The notes under the pieces: generated by a model
The model's database searches: none
What the model was told of the DNA's origin: nothing
What the model saw: only the letters and a program-made list of their open reading frames with translations
Assembly (NCBI RefSeq): GCF_000425145.1
Contig: NZ_AULF01000015.1
Coordinates: forward strand, 1-64,000
DNA: 64,000 bases
Direction of reading: 5' to 3'
Source: Pedobacter glucosidilyticus DSM 23534
GTDB lineage: Bacteria; Bacteroidota; Bacteroidia; Sphingobacteriales; Sphingobacteriaceae
Shown: one piece after another, positions 36,144 through 44,353 of the stretch
Layout of the letters: every line of letters starts with the position of its first letter
Numbering within the stretch: the first letter of the stretch is position 1
Made by a program: the position numbers and the translations under genes

Positions 36144-36722
36144 ATGACTGAAGAAAAAAGTAAAGTTGGATCGTTAGATAAGAAAAAATTTAAAGAGATT
36201 TTTAATGAAAATTATCAATCTTTATTCTTTTTAGGTCGTAATTATTTAGAGGATGAGGATGAAGCTAAAGGGGTAGTTCAAGAAGCTTTTGTTAAATTAT
36301 GGGATATTTGGGAAGATTTAAAGGAAGATACTAATCATCGTAATTTTTTATTTAAAATGGTGAAAAATAATTGTTTGAATATTTTGAAAAGGAGACAATT
36401 ATTGCTTAAACATCATGAGAAAATTAAATCATTAGAATTACATTATCAATACGAGAGTTTAAATAGGATAGGGTTTGACTACCTACAGGTAAAAGAATTA
36501 AAAGAAAAAATAGATCTATCTATTAAGAATTTACCAGAACACTGTAGAATTGTTTTTGAGCTAAGTAGGTTTGAACAATTAAAAAATAGAGAAATTGCAG
36601 AACGTTTGGGTGTTTCCCAGAAAACTGTTGAAGCGCATCTAACCAAAGCTTTAAAGATACTACGTTCAGATTTAAAAGAATATCTGCCATTGCTTGTTTT
36701 TTTAACTAGGTTACTTCGTTAA
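36144..36722 (+). CDS. ECF-type sigma-70 factor (FecI-like)
   Basis: The 192-aa protein has sigma region 2 (about 18-85; IFNENYQSLFFLGRNYLEDEDEAKGVVQEAFVKLWDIWE) and region 4 (about 125-180; LPEHCRIVFELSRFEQLKNREIAERLGVSQKTVEAHLTKALKIL). This is the standard layout of Bacteroidota ECF factors paired with FecR-like anti-sigma proteins and STN-bearing SusC receptors. All three are encoded consecutively here, so it should drive transcription of susC2/susD2 when substrate binds the receptor. Confidence 0.92.
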   Translation: MTEEKSKVGSLDKKKFKEIFNENYQSLFFLGRNYLEDEDEAKGVVQEAFVKLWDIWEDLKEDTNHRNFLFKMVKNNCLNILKRRQLLLKHHEKIKSLELHYQYESLNRIGFDYLQVKELKEKIDLSIKNLPEHCRIVFELSRFEQLKNREIAERLGVSQKTVEAHLTKALKILRSDLKEYLPLLVFLTRLLR

Positions 36723-36802
36723 AGCCAAAAAAATATTTTTTTTCATTTTTCTTCAATTTATCATTAGGGTAAATCCTTCTTTATTTGTTTACTTAACAAA
36801 CC

Positions 36803-37801
36803 ATGAATAAGTTGGACGGAAATCTATTATCTAAAATAATAACGGGAGAAGCTACTGCTGCCGAGAAAGAGTCATTTTACGAAACTTTGGAAAATAACAA
36901 AGAAGCAGAAAATGATTTTTACGAAACAAAAAGTCTTTGGTTAAAATTAGGTAGTCAATATCAAACGAATGATATAGAAGCCGAGTTTGAAGAAACTTGG
37001 GGTCTTATAAAGCACAATAAGAGAGGAAGTATTCTTAAGCTGATAAGAAGAAGCCTAAAATATGCTGCAATCTTCTTGGTTGTTTTTTCATTAGGAGCAA
37101 TATTAGGTTATCTGGTATTAAGAAATATTAAGAATTATCCAGATCAAGGAGTTCATAAATTTAGTTCTTTAAAGGGAAGTTTAAGTAGTGTTGAGCTTCC
37201 TGATGGGACAAAAGTTTGGCTAAATGCTGGTACAGAGCTAACTTATAAAGAAGATTTAGAGAATAAGCAAAGGTTAGCTGAATTAAAGGGAGAAGCCTAT
37301 TTTGAAGTAAAACATCGTGAAGATTTTCCTTTGTTAGTAAAAGTTGGAAAAGTTACCGTGAGAGATTTAGGTACTACTTTCAATATAAAAGCCTATTCTT
37401 CTGAATCTGTTGTTACTTCTTTAATTGAAGGTAAAGCAGATATTCTTTCAGAAAAAGGTAACATTCTTACAGCTTTAAGTCCAGGACAAACAGCCACTTA
37501 TTCTCATAAGACAGGTAGAATTGTACTCAGTTCTTTAAACGAATCTACAGTTAATGCTTGGCGAAATCAAAAATTCGTACTGAACAATGAAAAACTAGAA
37601 GATATTTTTAAAGAATTAAGTATTTGGTATGATGTAGAGTTTGAGTTTAAAGACCAAGAAATTAAAGATAGCAGATATTCTTTGAGTGTGAAGAAAGAAA
37701 CATCATTAGTTAAAGTTCTAGAGATGTTACGTTTAACTACTCGTTTTAATTATGAAATAAAGAATAGGGTTGGCCAGCCTGATAAAATCACCATTTATTA
37801 A
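36803..37801 (+). CDS. FecR-like anti-sigma factor
   Basis: The 332-aa inner-membrane protein has a cytoplasmic N-terminal part (about 1-80), one membrane helix (about 88-108, YAAIFLVVFSLGAILGYLVL), a periplasmic FecR domain (about 120-225; VELPDGTKVWLNAGTELTYKE, RDLGTTFNIKAY) and a DUF4974 domain (about 252-325; NEKLEDIFKELSIWYDVEFEF). It holds the preceding sigma factor inactive until signalled by the STN domain of the SusC encoded downstream. It lies 80 bp after the sigma gene. Confidence 0.92.
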   Translation: MNKLDGNLLSKIITGEATAAEKESFYETLENNKEAENDFYETKSLWLKLGSQYQTNDIEAEFEETWGLIKHNKRGSILKLIRRSLKYAAIFLVVFSLGAILGYLVLRNIKNYPDQGVHKFSSLKGSLSSVELPDGTKVWLNAGTELTYKEDLENKQRLAELKGEAYFEVKHREDFPLLVKVGKVTVRDLGTTFNIKAYSSESVVTSLIEGKADILSEKGNILTALSPGQTATYSHKTGRIVLSSLNESTVNAWRNQKFVLNNEKLEDIFKELSIWYDVEFEFKDQEIKDSRYSLSVKKETSLVKVLEMLRLTTRFNYEIKNRVGQPDKITIY

Positions 37802-37844
37802 AATCTAATATTCATTAAATATGACATAAAATAAGAATGTAAAG

Positions 37845-37904
37845 TTGATTTTTTTGAGAAAAGGGGAGGTTTCTCAAAATCAATAAAAGGCATTTCTAAT
37901 GCCT
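37845..37904 (+). promoter_or_regulatory. Two hairpins in the susC2 leader
   Basis: Hairpin 1 pairs TTGATTTT/GAGAAA (37845-37861) with TTTCTCAAAATCAA (37870-37883), leaving a small T bulge and an 8-nt purine loop. Hairpin 2 is AGGCAT-ttcta-ATGCCT (37888-37904). Both lie within the 128-bp gap before susC2, so they may fold in the mRNA leader or form an attenuator. Their role is inference. Confidence 0.5.
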
Positions 37905-37929
37905 ATTATTAACCTACTAAACCTAAATT

Positions 37930-40900
37930 ATGAATAAAAGTAAAATACTTCAGATTAATCAAAAATCTGGATCAGGGAAGTTTCTTGCTATAATAAAAAT
38001 AGCAATCTTGCTGATTATCCATTCCACCATAGTATTTGCCTCAGATACCTTGGCAAAAGATATTAAGTTCAATATCAAAGTTCATAATGCTACGCTTATT
38101 AAAGTTTTAAGCGAAGTAGAAAAAGCTACTGATTATGGCTTTTTGATAAAAACAGACCAATTAAACTTAAATAAAAAATACTCTTTAGATTTAAAAAATG
38201 TTGATATAGAACAGGTTTTGAACAAAGTTTTGGATAGAACCTTGTTTACTTATACCATTATTGATAATAATATTGTTATTAGCAAAGTATTACCTGCAAA
38301 CCTTAATAAACCTGTAATAAAATCAATAAATATAAAGGGTAAAGTCTTAGATGATACAGGTTTACCATTACCCGGAGTATCTGTATCGGTAAAAGGTACA
38401 ACCAATGCTACCCTTACAGATGTAAATGGAAATTATAGCATTAATAATGTTGCGGAAGATGCCGTACTAAGATTTTCATTTTTAGGGATGACCACCCAAG
38501 AAATTCCTGTAGAAGGAAAATCTATAATTAACATTACTTTAAAACAAGAATCTATAGCAACAGAAGAAGTTGTAGTAGTGGCTTATGGTACACAAAGAAA
38601 AGAAACTTTAACAGGCTCTATATCTACATTAAAAGGAACAGAAATTTTAAATACCAGATCACCAAACTTAATTCAGAATGTTCAGGGAAAGATTTCAGGC
38701 GTACAAATCAGACAAAGCAGCAGTCAACCTGGTGGTGGACAGACTTCTATTAACATACGTGGTTTTGGTACGCCTTTAATCGTTATTGATGGCGTAATAA
38801 GAGATGGAGTTGGCGAGTTTGAAAGATTAGATCCTAATGATATAGAAAGTATATCTGTTTTAAAAGATGGTTCAGCAGCTATATATGGTATTGGAGCATC
38901 TAATGGTGTTATTTTAGTAACAACAAAAAAAGGAAGCTCTGGTCCTGTAAAAGTTAACTACTCTAACAATCTTGGATTTTCTTCACCTACAAGTATTCCT
39001 AAAGCAGTTAATTCTGCAGATTGGGTTGACCTTAGGAATGAATTGGGTGCCAATATTTGGCTTGGGCCAACTAATACCAGAGAAGAAACGCAAAAATATA
39101 AAGATGGGGTAGAACCAGGTTATGAAAGTGTAGATTGGTATAATGAGACCATGAAGCCTAGTGCAATACAGCAACAGCATAATTTATCTTTACGTGGCGG
39201 AAGTGAAAATATTAAATACTTTGTAAGTACAGGTTATACAAAAGATAACGGATTAGTTAGAGAGAATCCTTTAAACTTTCAACAATTTAATTTTAGAGCT
39301 AATAGCGATATTAAATTAGCCAAATCTCTGGATTTAAATATTAATCTTTTTGGAAGAAGAGATTTAAACAATCAGATAGCTGGAGGATTTACCAGTATAC
39401 TCTCTGGTGTTTATGGTGCAGTTCCTTACCAAAAACCTTATATTAATGATGATCCTAATTTTCCTGCTGCTATTGTTGCAGGCACAACCAATCCGGTAGC
39501 CCTTATTCGACCAGATTTAACAGGTTATAATGATACCAAAACAAATTTATTAAGGTCTTCTATATCTTTAAACTATAAGATACCTGGTGTTAAAGGGCTT
39601 GAAGCAAGAATTTTTGGTGCTTTTGATTTAAACAATTCATCTAACAAATTTCTATCCAGACAAATAAAATTATATAGGTTAGATCCAGTTACGCAAGAAA
39701 CTGTACAAGCATCAACTTATTCTAGTGATGCTATTTCATTTAACTTGCCAAGTTCTCAAAGACTAAACTTACAAAGTCAGTTAAATTATAAAGCATCTTT
39801 TAATAATAAGCATAATATATCAAGCATGTTTTTACATGAGTTAAGAACTATAGACTCTCAATCGATATTTGCAAGAAGAGATATAGATTTCTTTACAGTT
39901 GATGTATTAGCTCAAGGAAGTTTAATAAATCAAACTAATGATGGCAATGAATTACAACAGCGTTACGAATCATTTATTGGAAGATTTAACTATGATTTTA
40001 AGCAAAAATATTTAGCAGAATTTGTTTTTAGGCAAGACGGCTCCTTTAGATATGGTCCTAACCAAAGATGGGGTTTTTTTCCGGGGGTAATGCTTGCCTG
40101 GAGAGTATCTGAAGAAGGTTTCATCAAAAATAATTTAAGCTTCTTACAAAATATGAAGTTAAGAGTTTCTTACGGAGAAACTGGTGAAGATGTTGGACAG
40201 CCTTTTCAATACGTAGCGGGATACCAAACTGGTTCTAGTTTAGGATATGAGTTTGTTGATGGTGTTTATAAAACATTGGTACAAGCACCTTTATTAGTGA
40301 ATAACAATCTGTCTTGGTCTCGTTCCAAAATATTAAATGCTGGTATAGATTTGGAGTTATTTAAAAATGGTTTGTTTGGTTTAACATTTGATGTTTACCG
40401 TAGAAACAGAGAGGGGCTTCTAGCTACAAGAGCAGGTTCTTTACCTAATACTTTTGGGGCTTCATTACCTCAAGAAAATCTTAACTCTGATAGAGTGCAA
40501 GGTTTTGATTTTACTATCAATCATAGAAATAAAATAGGTGAGTTTTCTTATGGTATAAGTGCCAATATGAATATCTCTCAGTCTATGAATTTGTATAGAG
40601 AGCAAAATCCATTTCAGTCTAGTTATTCTAAATGGAAAAATGATCAATCATACCGTAATAAGAATATCATCTGGGGCTATGATGTAATTGGGCGTTTCCA
40701 AAATTGGGAGGAAATCAGAAATTATCCTGTTTTTATGGACGGTACAACAGGTAATATAAGCCAGCTACCTGGAGATCCTATTTATCGTGACGTGAATGGG
40801 GATGGATTAATTACTACAGATGATATGTTACCAATGTTTAGAGGAGGACAGGTATTGGCGAGTGGTTCATCAAGTCCTGATTATACTTCTGGACAGCCTC

Positions 40901-41409
40901 CTGTTCAGTTTGGATTTAACTTTAACGGATCTTACAAAGGGTTTGATTTTAATGTTCTTGTTCAAGGAGCAGCAAATTATACCATAAATTTAGGAAACGA
41001 GTGGCAAACACCTTTATTTTCTGATAGAAATGCACCTCAATATCTAATGGATAGATGGCGTCTAGCGGATTATTATGACAAAGATAGTGAATGGGTACCT
41101 GGATATTTTCCAGCAACAAGAAGACCACTAGATGCGCCAACTATCAGACTAACAAATAATATTTACAGAAGAAATGCTTCTTATGTAAGATTAAAAAATA
41201 TTGAGATTGGATATACTATACCAAAAAAATTATTGAATCAAGTAAAGATTGATAATTTGAGAATACATGCAAATGCAACAAACATTTATACACGTACGGA
41301 TAGAATTCTTAAATTATTTGATCCAGAAAGAGGAGAGGGCGACTTCGGTTCTAATTATGCTTATCCTTTGATAAAGTCTATCAATTTAGGATTAAACGTT
41401 ACCTTTTAA
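37930..41409 (+). CDS. SusC-like TonB-dependent transporter/transducer 2 with STN domain
   Basis: The 1159-aa protein has a signal peptide (about 1-37) and an STN domain (about 45-118; IKFNIKVHNATLIKVLSEVEKAT, LDRTLFTYTIIDNNIVISK). A carboxypeptidase-D-like domain (about 135-210), TonB box EEVVVVAYG (about 215-223), plug (VIDGVIRDG, IESISVLKDGSAAIYGIGASNGVILVTT) and barrel ending in LGLNVTF follow. The STN domain contacts a FecR-type anti-sigma factor, whose gene is immediately upstream, making this a signalling transporter. It lacks sequence features that would fix the substrate. Confidence 0.95.
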   Translation: MNKSKILQINQKSGSGKFLAIIKIAILLIIHSTIVFASDTLAKDIKFNIKVHNATLIKVLSEVEKATDYGFLIKTDQLNLNKKYSLDLKNVDIEQVLNKVLDRTLFTYTIIDNNIVISKVLPANLNKPVIKSINIKGKVLDDTGLPLPGVSVSVKGTTNATLTDVNGNYSINNVAEDAVLRFSFLGMTTQEIPVEGKSIINITLKQESIATEEVVVVAYGTQRKETLTGSISTLKGTEILNTRSPNLIQNVQGKISGVQIRQSSSQPGGGQTSINIRGFGTPLIVIDGVIRDGVGEFERLDPNDIESISVLKDGSAAIYGIGASNGVILVTTKKGSSGPVKVNYSNNLGFSSPTSIPKAVNSADWVDLRNELGANIWLGPTNTREETQKYKDGVEPGYESVDWYNETMKPSAIQQQHNLSLRGGSENIKYFVSTGYTKDNGLVRENPLNFQQFNFRANSDIKLAKSLDLNINLFGRRDLNNQIAGGFTSILSGVYGAVPYQKPYINDDPNFPAAIVAGTTNPVALIRPDLTGYNDTKTNLLRSSISLNYKIPGVKGLEARIFGAFDLNNSSNKFLSRQIKLYRLDPVTQETVQASTYSSDAISFNLPSSQRLNLQSQLNYKASFNNKHNISSMFLHELRTIDSQSIFARRDIDFFTVDVLAQGSLINQTNDGNELQQRYESFIGRFNYDFKQKYLAEFVFRQDGSFRYGPNQRWGFFPGVMLAWRVSEEGFIKNNLSFLQNMKLRVSYGETGEDVGQPFQYVAGYQTGSSLGYEFVDGVYKTLVQAPLLVNNNLSWSRSKILNAGIDLELFKNGLFGLTFDVYRRNREGLLATRAGSLPNTFGASLPQENLNSDRVQGFDFTINHRNKIGEFSYGISANMNISQSMNLYREQNPFQSSYSKWKNDQSYRNKNIIWGYDVIGRFQNWEEIRNYPVFMDGTTGNISQLPGDPIYRDVNGDGLITTDDMLPMFRGGQVLASGSSSPDYTSGQPPVQFGFNFNGSYKGFDFNVLVQGAANYTINLGNEWQTPLFSDRNAPQYLMDRWRLADYYDKDSEWVPGYFPATRRPLDAPTIRLTNNIYRRNASYVRLKNIEIGYTIPKKLLNQVKIDNLRIHANATNIYTRTDRILKLFDPERGEGDFGSNYAYPLIKSINLGLNVTF

Positions 41410-41419
41410 TTATTGAGTT

Positions 41420-43375
41420 ATGAAAAAATTGAACGTTATATATTTATTTATCATCACATTATTACTAAGTGCATGTGGTAAAGATTTTTTAGATGCTAAA
41501 GTTACTAATAAAGTCTCTGCAGATGCTTTATACGGAGATGAGAAAGGTATTTTAGCTTATCTGGCTTCTATTTATCAGCAATTACCGATAGAAGATTTTA
41601 ATTATAAACCTAGAGCGGATTTTGGATTTAACACTTATTCTGCAGGTAGTCACGCTGGAGAATATTTTTTAGTTGCTACTCCTGATGCAGTTGCATCTAG
41701 AGGTTTTCATATTATGTATGGAAAGGGCGGAGCACAAGCACCTTATTGGGTAGAAGCTTATAAGCTTATTAGAGATATCAATATACTTGAAGAAGCCGTT
41801 CCTAGTATTAAAACCTCTGTTCTCTCTGAAGCAAAAAAACAATCATTAATAGGTGAGGCTGCATTTTGTAGGGCTTACACTTATTTTGCATTAGCCAAAA
41901 GATATGGAGGTGTACCTATTCTTACTAAAACACAAGATTTTAGTGGGAATATAGAAGACTTAAAACTTACCAGAGCAACAGAGAAAGAAACTTATGATTT
42001 TATATTGGCACAATGTGATACTGCTGCAAAATACCTTATTCCAGCAGAGGAAAGAAGAGCCACCAAAGCAGCAGCTTGGGCATTAAAATCAAGAGTTGCT
42101 TTATATGCAGCCTCCATTACAAAATATCCTGTTAACAATGGTTCCTCAGAAGCTTACAGACAAAAGTTAGTAGACGGTATGCCTTCTACAGCAGTAGCCA
42201 ATGATTATTATACTAAATGTATAGAAGCGTCTTTACAAATCATTAATCCTAATGCGGATATAGGTCCTACAGGTCATGGTTTATATATGCCAAATCCTGC
42301 TTCGCCTGCAGAGGCAGCCGCAAATTACCAAGGGCTATTTGAAAATGCACAAAGAGCTAGAGTTGAAGCTATCTTTATTAAAGGATATACGCTTCCTGGA
42401 GTAGGTACTGGTCACAATTGGGATCTCTTAATGTGTACACCACAAGTAAGTAATGGTTATAATGATGGAGGAACAGTAAATCCTACTTTAGATCTTATCG
42501 ATTTATACGAAACCTATACCTCAAACGGAGCTAGCGTACCTATCAATACCAGAAACGATAACAGCTTGCTATATGCCTCACCAACCGCAAATAGCCAAAC
42601 ACAATACAAACATTTTAATGATCCTCAAGATATTTTTGCAGGTAAAGATGCTAGAATGTTTGCAACAATTATTACCCCTAGTTCTATTTGGAAGAATACA
42701 AAAATTATTTCTCAGGCAGGATTAGTTAGGCCAAACGGTACATTTATTTACAGACAAGATGGTAGTGCTGTAAAAGATGGTACAACTTATTATTCTTACG
42801 GAGCTAGTAGTCCTACCTCTTATTCTGGGTTTAATATTAATTCCAGATATTCTTTAACAGGTTTTTTTGTAAAAAAATATGTTGTAGAAAATAATAATCC
42901 ATTACCTGTTTCTGGTTCTTGTACTCAGGATTTTATTGAAATGCGTTACGCAGAGGTATTATTAAATTTTGCTGAAGCAGTTCTAGAGAGTGGCTACACA
43001 GCCAATAATGCCCAAGCTTTAGCAACAAAAGCTGTAAATATTATCAGAAAAAGAGCAGGTCATACCTATGAAATCCCAAGTGTTACACTAGAACAAGTAT
43101 TACGCGAGAGAAGAGTAGAGTTTGGTATGGAGAATTCCTACACACTTTGGGATTTAATCAGAAGAAGACAGTATCATGTTATTTATAATTCATTTAAGCA
43201 TAAAGTTTTATGCCCTGTGTTAGACTTAACCACAACACCGGTTTCCTATTTCTTCGTGAGAGATATCAGCAATAAAGTTTCTGGTACCATGACATGGGGT
43301 TCTGGCGGAGATATTCGTGATTATTATCTCGCAATTCCTGGAACTGGCGCTAACGGATTGATACCTAATAACTAA
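41420..43375 (+). CDS. SusD/RagB-family glycan-binding lipoprotein 2
   Basis: The 651-aa lipoprotein (lipobox LSAC) shows SusD hallmarks: KDFLDAKVTNKVSADALYGDEKGILAYLASIYQQL, GEAAFCRAYTYFALAKRYGGVPIL and the C-terminal signature LEQVLRERRVEFGMENSYTLWDLIRRRQYHV. It is larger than SusD1 (500 aa) because of insertions in the middle, which often reflect binding of a larger ligand. It lies 10 bp after susC2 and forms its surface lid. Confidence 0.94.
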   Translation: MKKLNVIYLFIITLLLSACGKDFLDAKVTNKVSADALYGDEKGILAYLASIYQQLPIEDFNYKPRADFGFNTYSAGSHAGEYFLVATPDAVASRGFHIMYGKGGAQAPYWVEAYKLIRDINILEEAVPSIKTSVLSEAKKQSLIGEAAFCRAYTYFALAKRYGGVPILTKTQDFSGNIEDLKLTRATEKETYDFILAQCDTAAKYLIPAEERRATKAAAWALKSRVALYAASITKYPVNNGSSEAYRQKLVDGMPSTAVANDYYTKCIEASLQIINPNADIGPTGHGLYMPNPASPAEAAANYQGLFENAQRARVEAIFIKGYTLPGVGTGHNWDLLMCTPQVSNGYNDGGTVNPTLDLIDLYETYTSNGASVPINTRNDNSLLYASPTANSQTQYKHFNDPQDIFAGKDARMFATIITPSSIWKNTKIISQAGLVRPNGTFIYRQDGSAVKDGTTYYSYGASSPTSYSGFNINSRYSLTGFFVKKYVVENNNPLPVSGSCTQDFIEMRYAEVLLNFAEAVLESGYTANNAQALATKAVNIIRKRAGHTYEIPSVTLEQVLRERRVEFGMENSYTLWDLIRRRQYHVIYNSFKHKVLCPVLDLTTTPVSYFFVRDISNKVSGTMTWGSGGDIRDYYLAIPGTGANGLIPNN

Positions 43376-43395
43376 TTCATCTTAAACAATACAAT

Positions 43396-44139
43396 ATGAA
43401 TAAGAAGATTTTTAATTTAATATTATTAGCAGTGGTGATGATGGTATCATCCTGTGAAATAGATAATTATGACCAACCTGAGGCCATTATATTTGGTAGA
43501 ATTGTAGATCAGGATGGTGAGAATGTACAATCAGACGTATCTGCACAGGGCACAAAGATTATTTATTTTGAGAAAGGTAATTTCGCAGCTCCAGAAAGAC
43601 AAGCTATTACACCTAAAATAGATGGAACTTATGAGAGAGGGTTGATATTTCCTGGATTTTATGATATCGTGGTTCGTGATGCTAATTTCAGAAATTTGGA
43701 TACACTTAAAAACTATGAAATTAAGGCTGGTAGAAATGAGTTAAACTTTACAGTTCAGCCTTATATAAAGGTTAGAGATTTAAGTATTGTAAAGAATGGA
43801 AATCTTATTGTAGCCAAATTTAAGCTTTCAACCCCGGGAAGTACCACAACCAGAGTAGCATCAACACAACTATTTAGCTATATAGATAAAGTTGTAAGTA
43901 TAGGAACCAGATTTGCAACACAACCAACCAATGCAGGTCTTTTAACTTTAAATAGAATACCTGGCGCAAATGAAGAGTTTACTTTACAGATAGATTTATC
44001 CTTACAAGGAAATTTATTCTCTAAATATCCAACAGCAACAAAATTCTGGTTTAGGGTTGGTGCAGTGGTGGTAACTGCAGATGCCACCGGAACTCCAAGG
44101 TGGAATTATTCAGAACCTATACAATTAGCTATCAACTAA
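43396..44139 (+). CDS. DUF3823-family surface lipoprotein
   Basis: The 247-aa lipoprotein (lipobox SSC; CEIDNYDQPEAIIFGRIVDQDG) has an N-terminal carboxypeptidase-regulatory-like beta domain (to about 125) and a C-terminal beta domain with IKVRDLSIVKNGNLIVAKFKLS. This is the pattern of DUF3823 proteins that follow susC/susD genes in Bacteroidota. It likely serves as a surface glycan-binding accessory. It is last gene of the second operon, 20 bp after susD2. Confidence 0.82.
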   Translation: MNKKIFNLILLAVVMMVSSCEIDNYDQPEAIIFGRIVDQDGENVQSDVSAQGTKIIYFEKGNFAAPERQAITPKIDGTYERGLIFPGFYDIVVRDANFRNLDTLKNYEIKAGRNELNFTVQPYIKVRDLSIVKNGNLIVAKFKLSTPGSTTTRVASTQLFSYIDKVVSIGTRFATQPTNAGLLTLNRIPGANEEFTLQIDLSLQGNLFSKYPTATKFWFRVGAVVVTADATGTPRWNYSEPIQLAIN

Positions 44140-44155
44140 AATATGTTAAATCCAT

Positions 44156-44184
44156 CAGGTTCATCATGTATCATGATGAACCTG
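44156..44184. promoter_or_regulatory. Perfect 13-bp palindromic hairpin between operons 2 and 3
   Basis: CAGGTTCATCATG (44156-44168) pairs perfectly with 44172-44184 around a 3-nt loop. It lies 16 bp after the DUF3823 stop. No T tract follows, so it may be a processing or weak termination hairpin, or a palindromic operator for the GH97 operon. The remaining 170 bp to the GH97 start hold no gene. Confidence 0.5.
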
Positions 44185-44353
44185 TAAAATTAGAAATTAT
44201 ATAACCCTGTTAATAGTTTAATAAGGCAAAGTTGAGACATACTTAAAGCCTTATTTAACATTAACCTAAGCATAGCTATTGCTTTTTTAAAATTTAAGAT
44301 AACCGGTTTGTTATCATAAAAAAATGAGAATAGGTATTAGAATAAGTCTAGAA

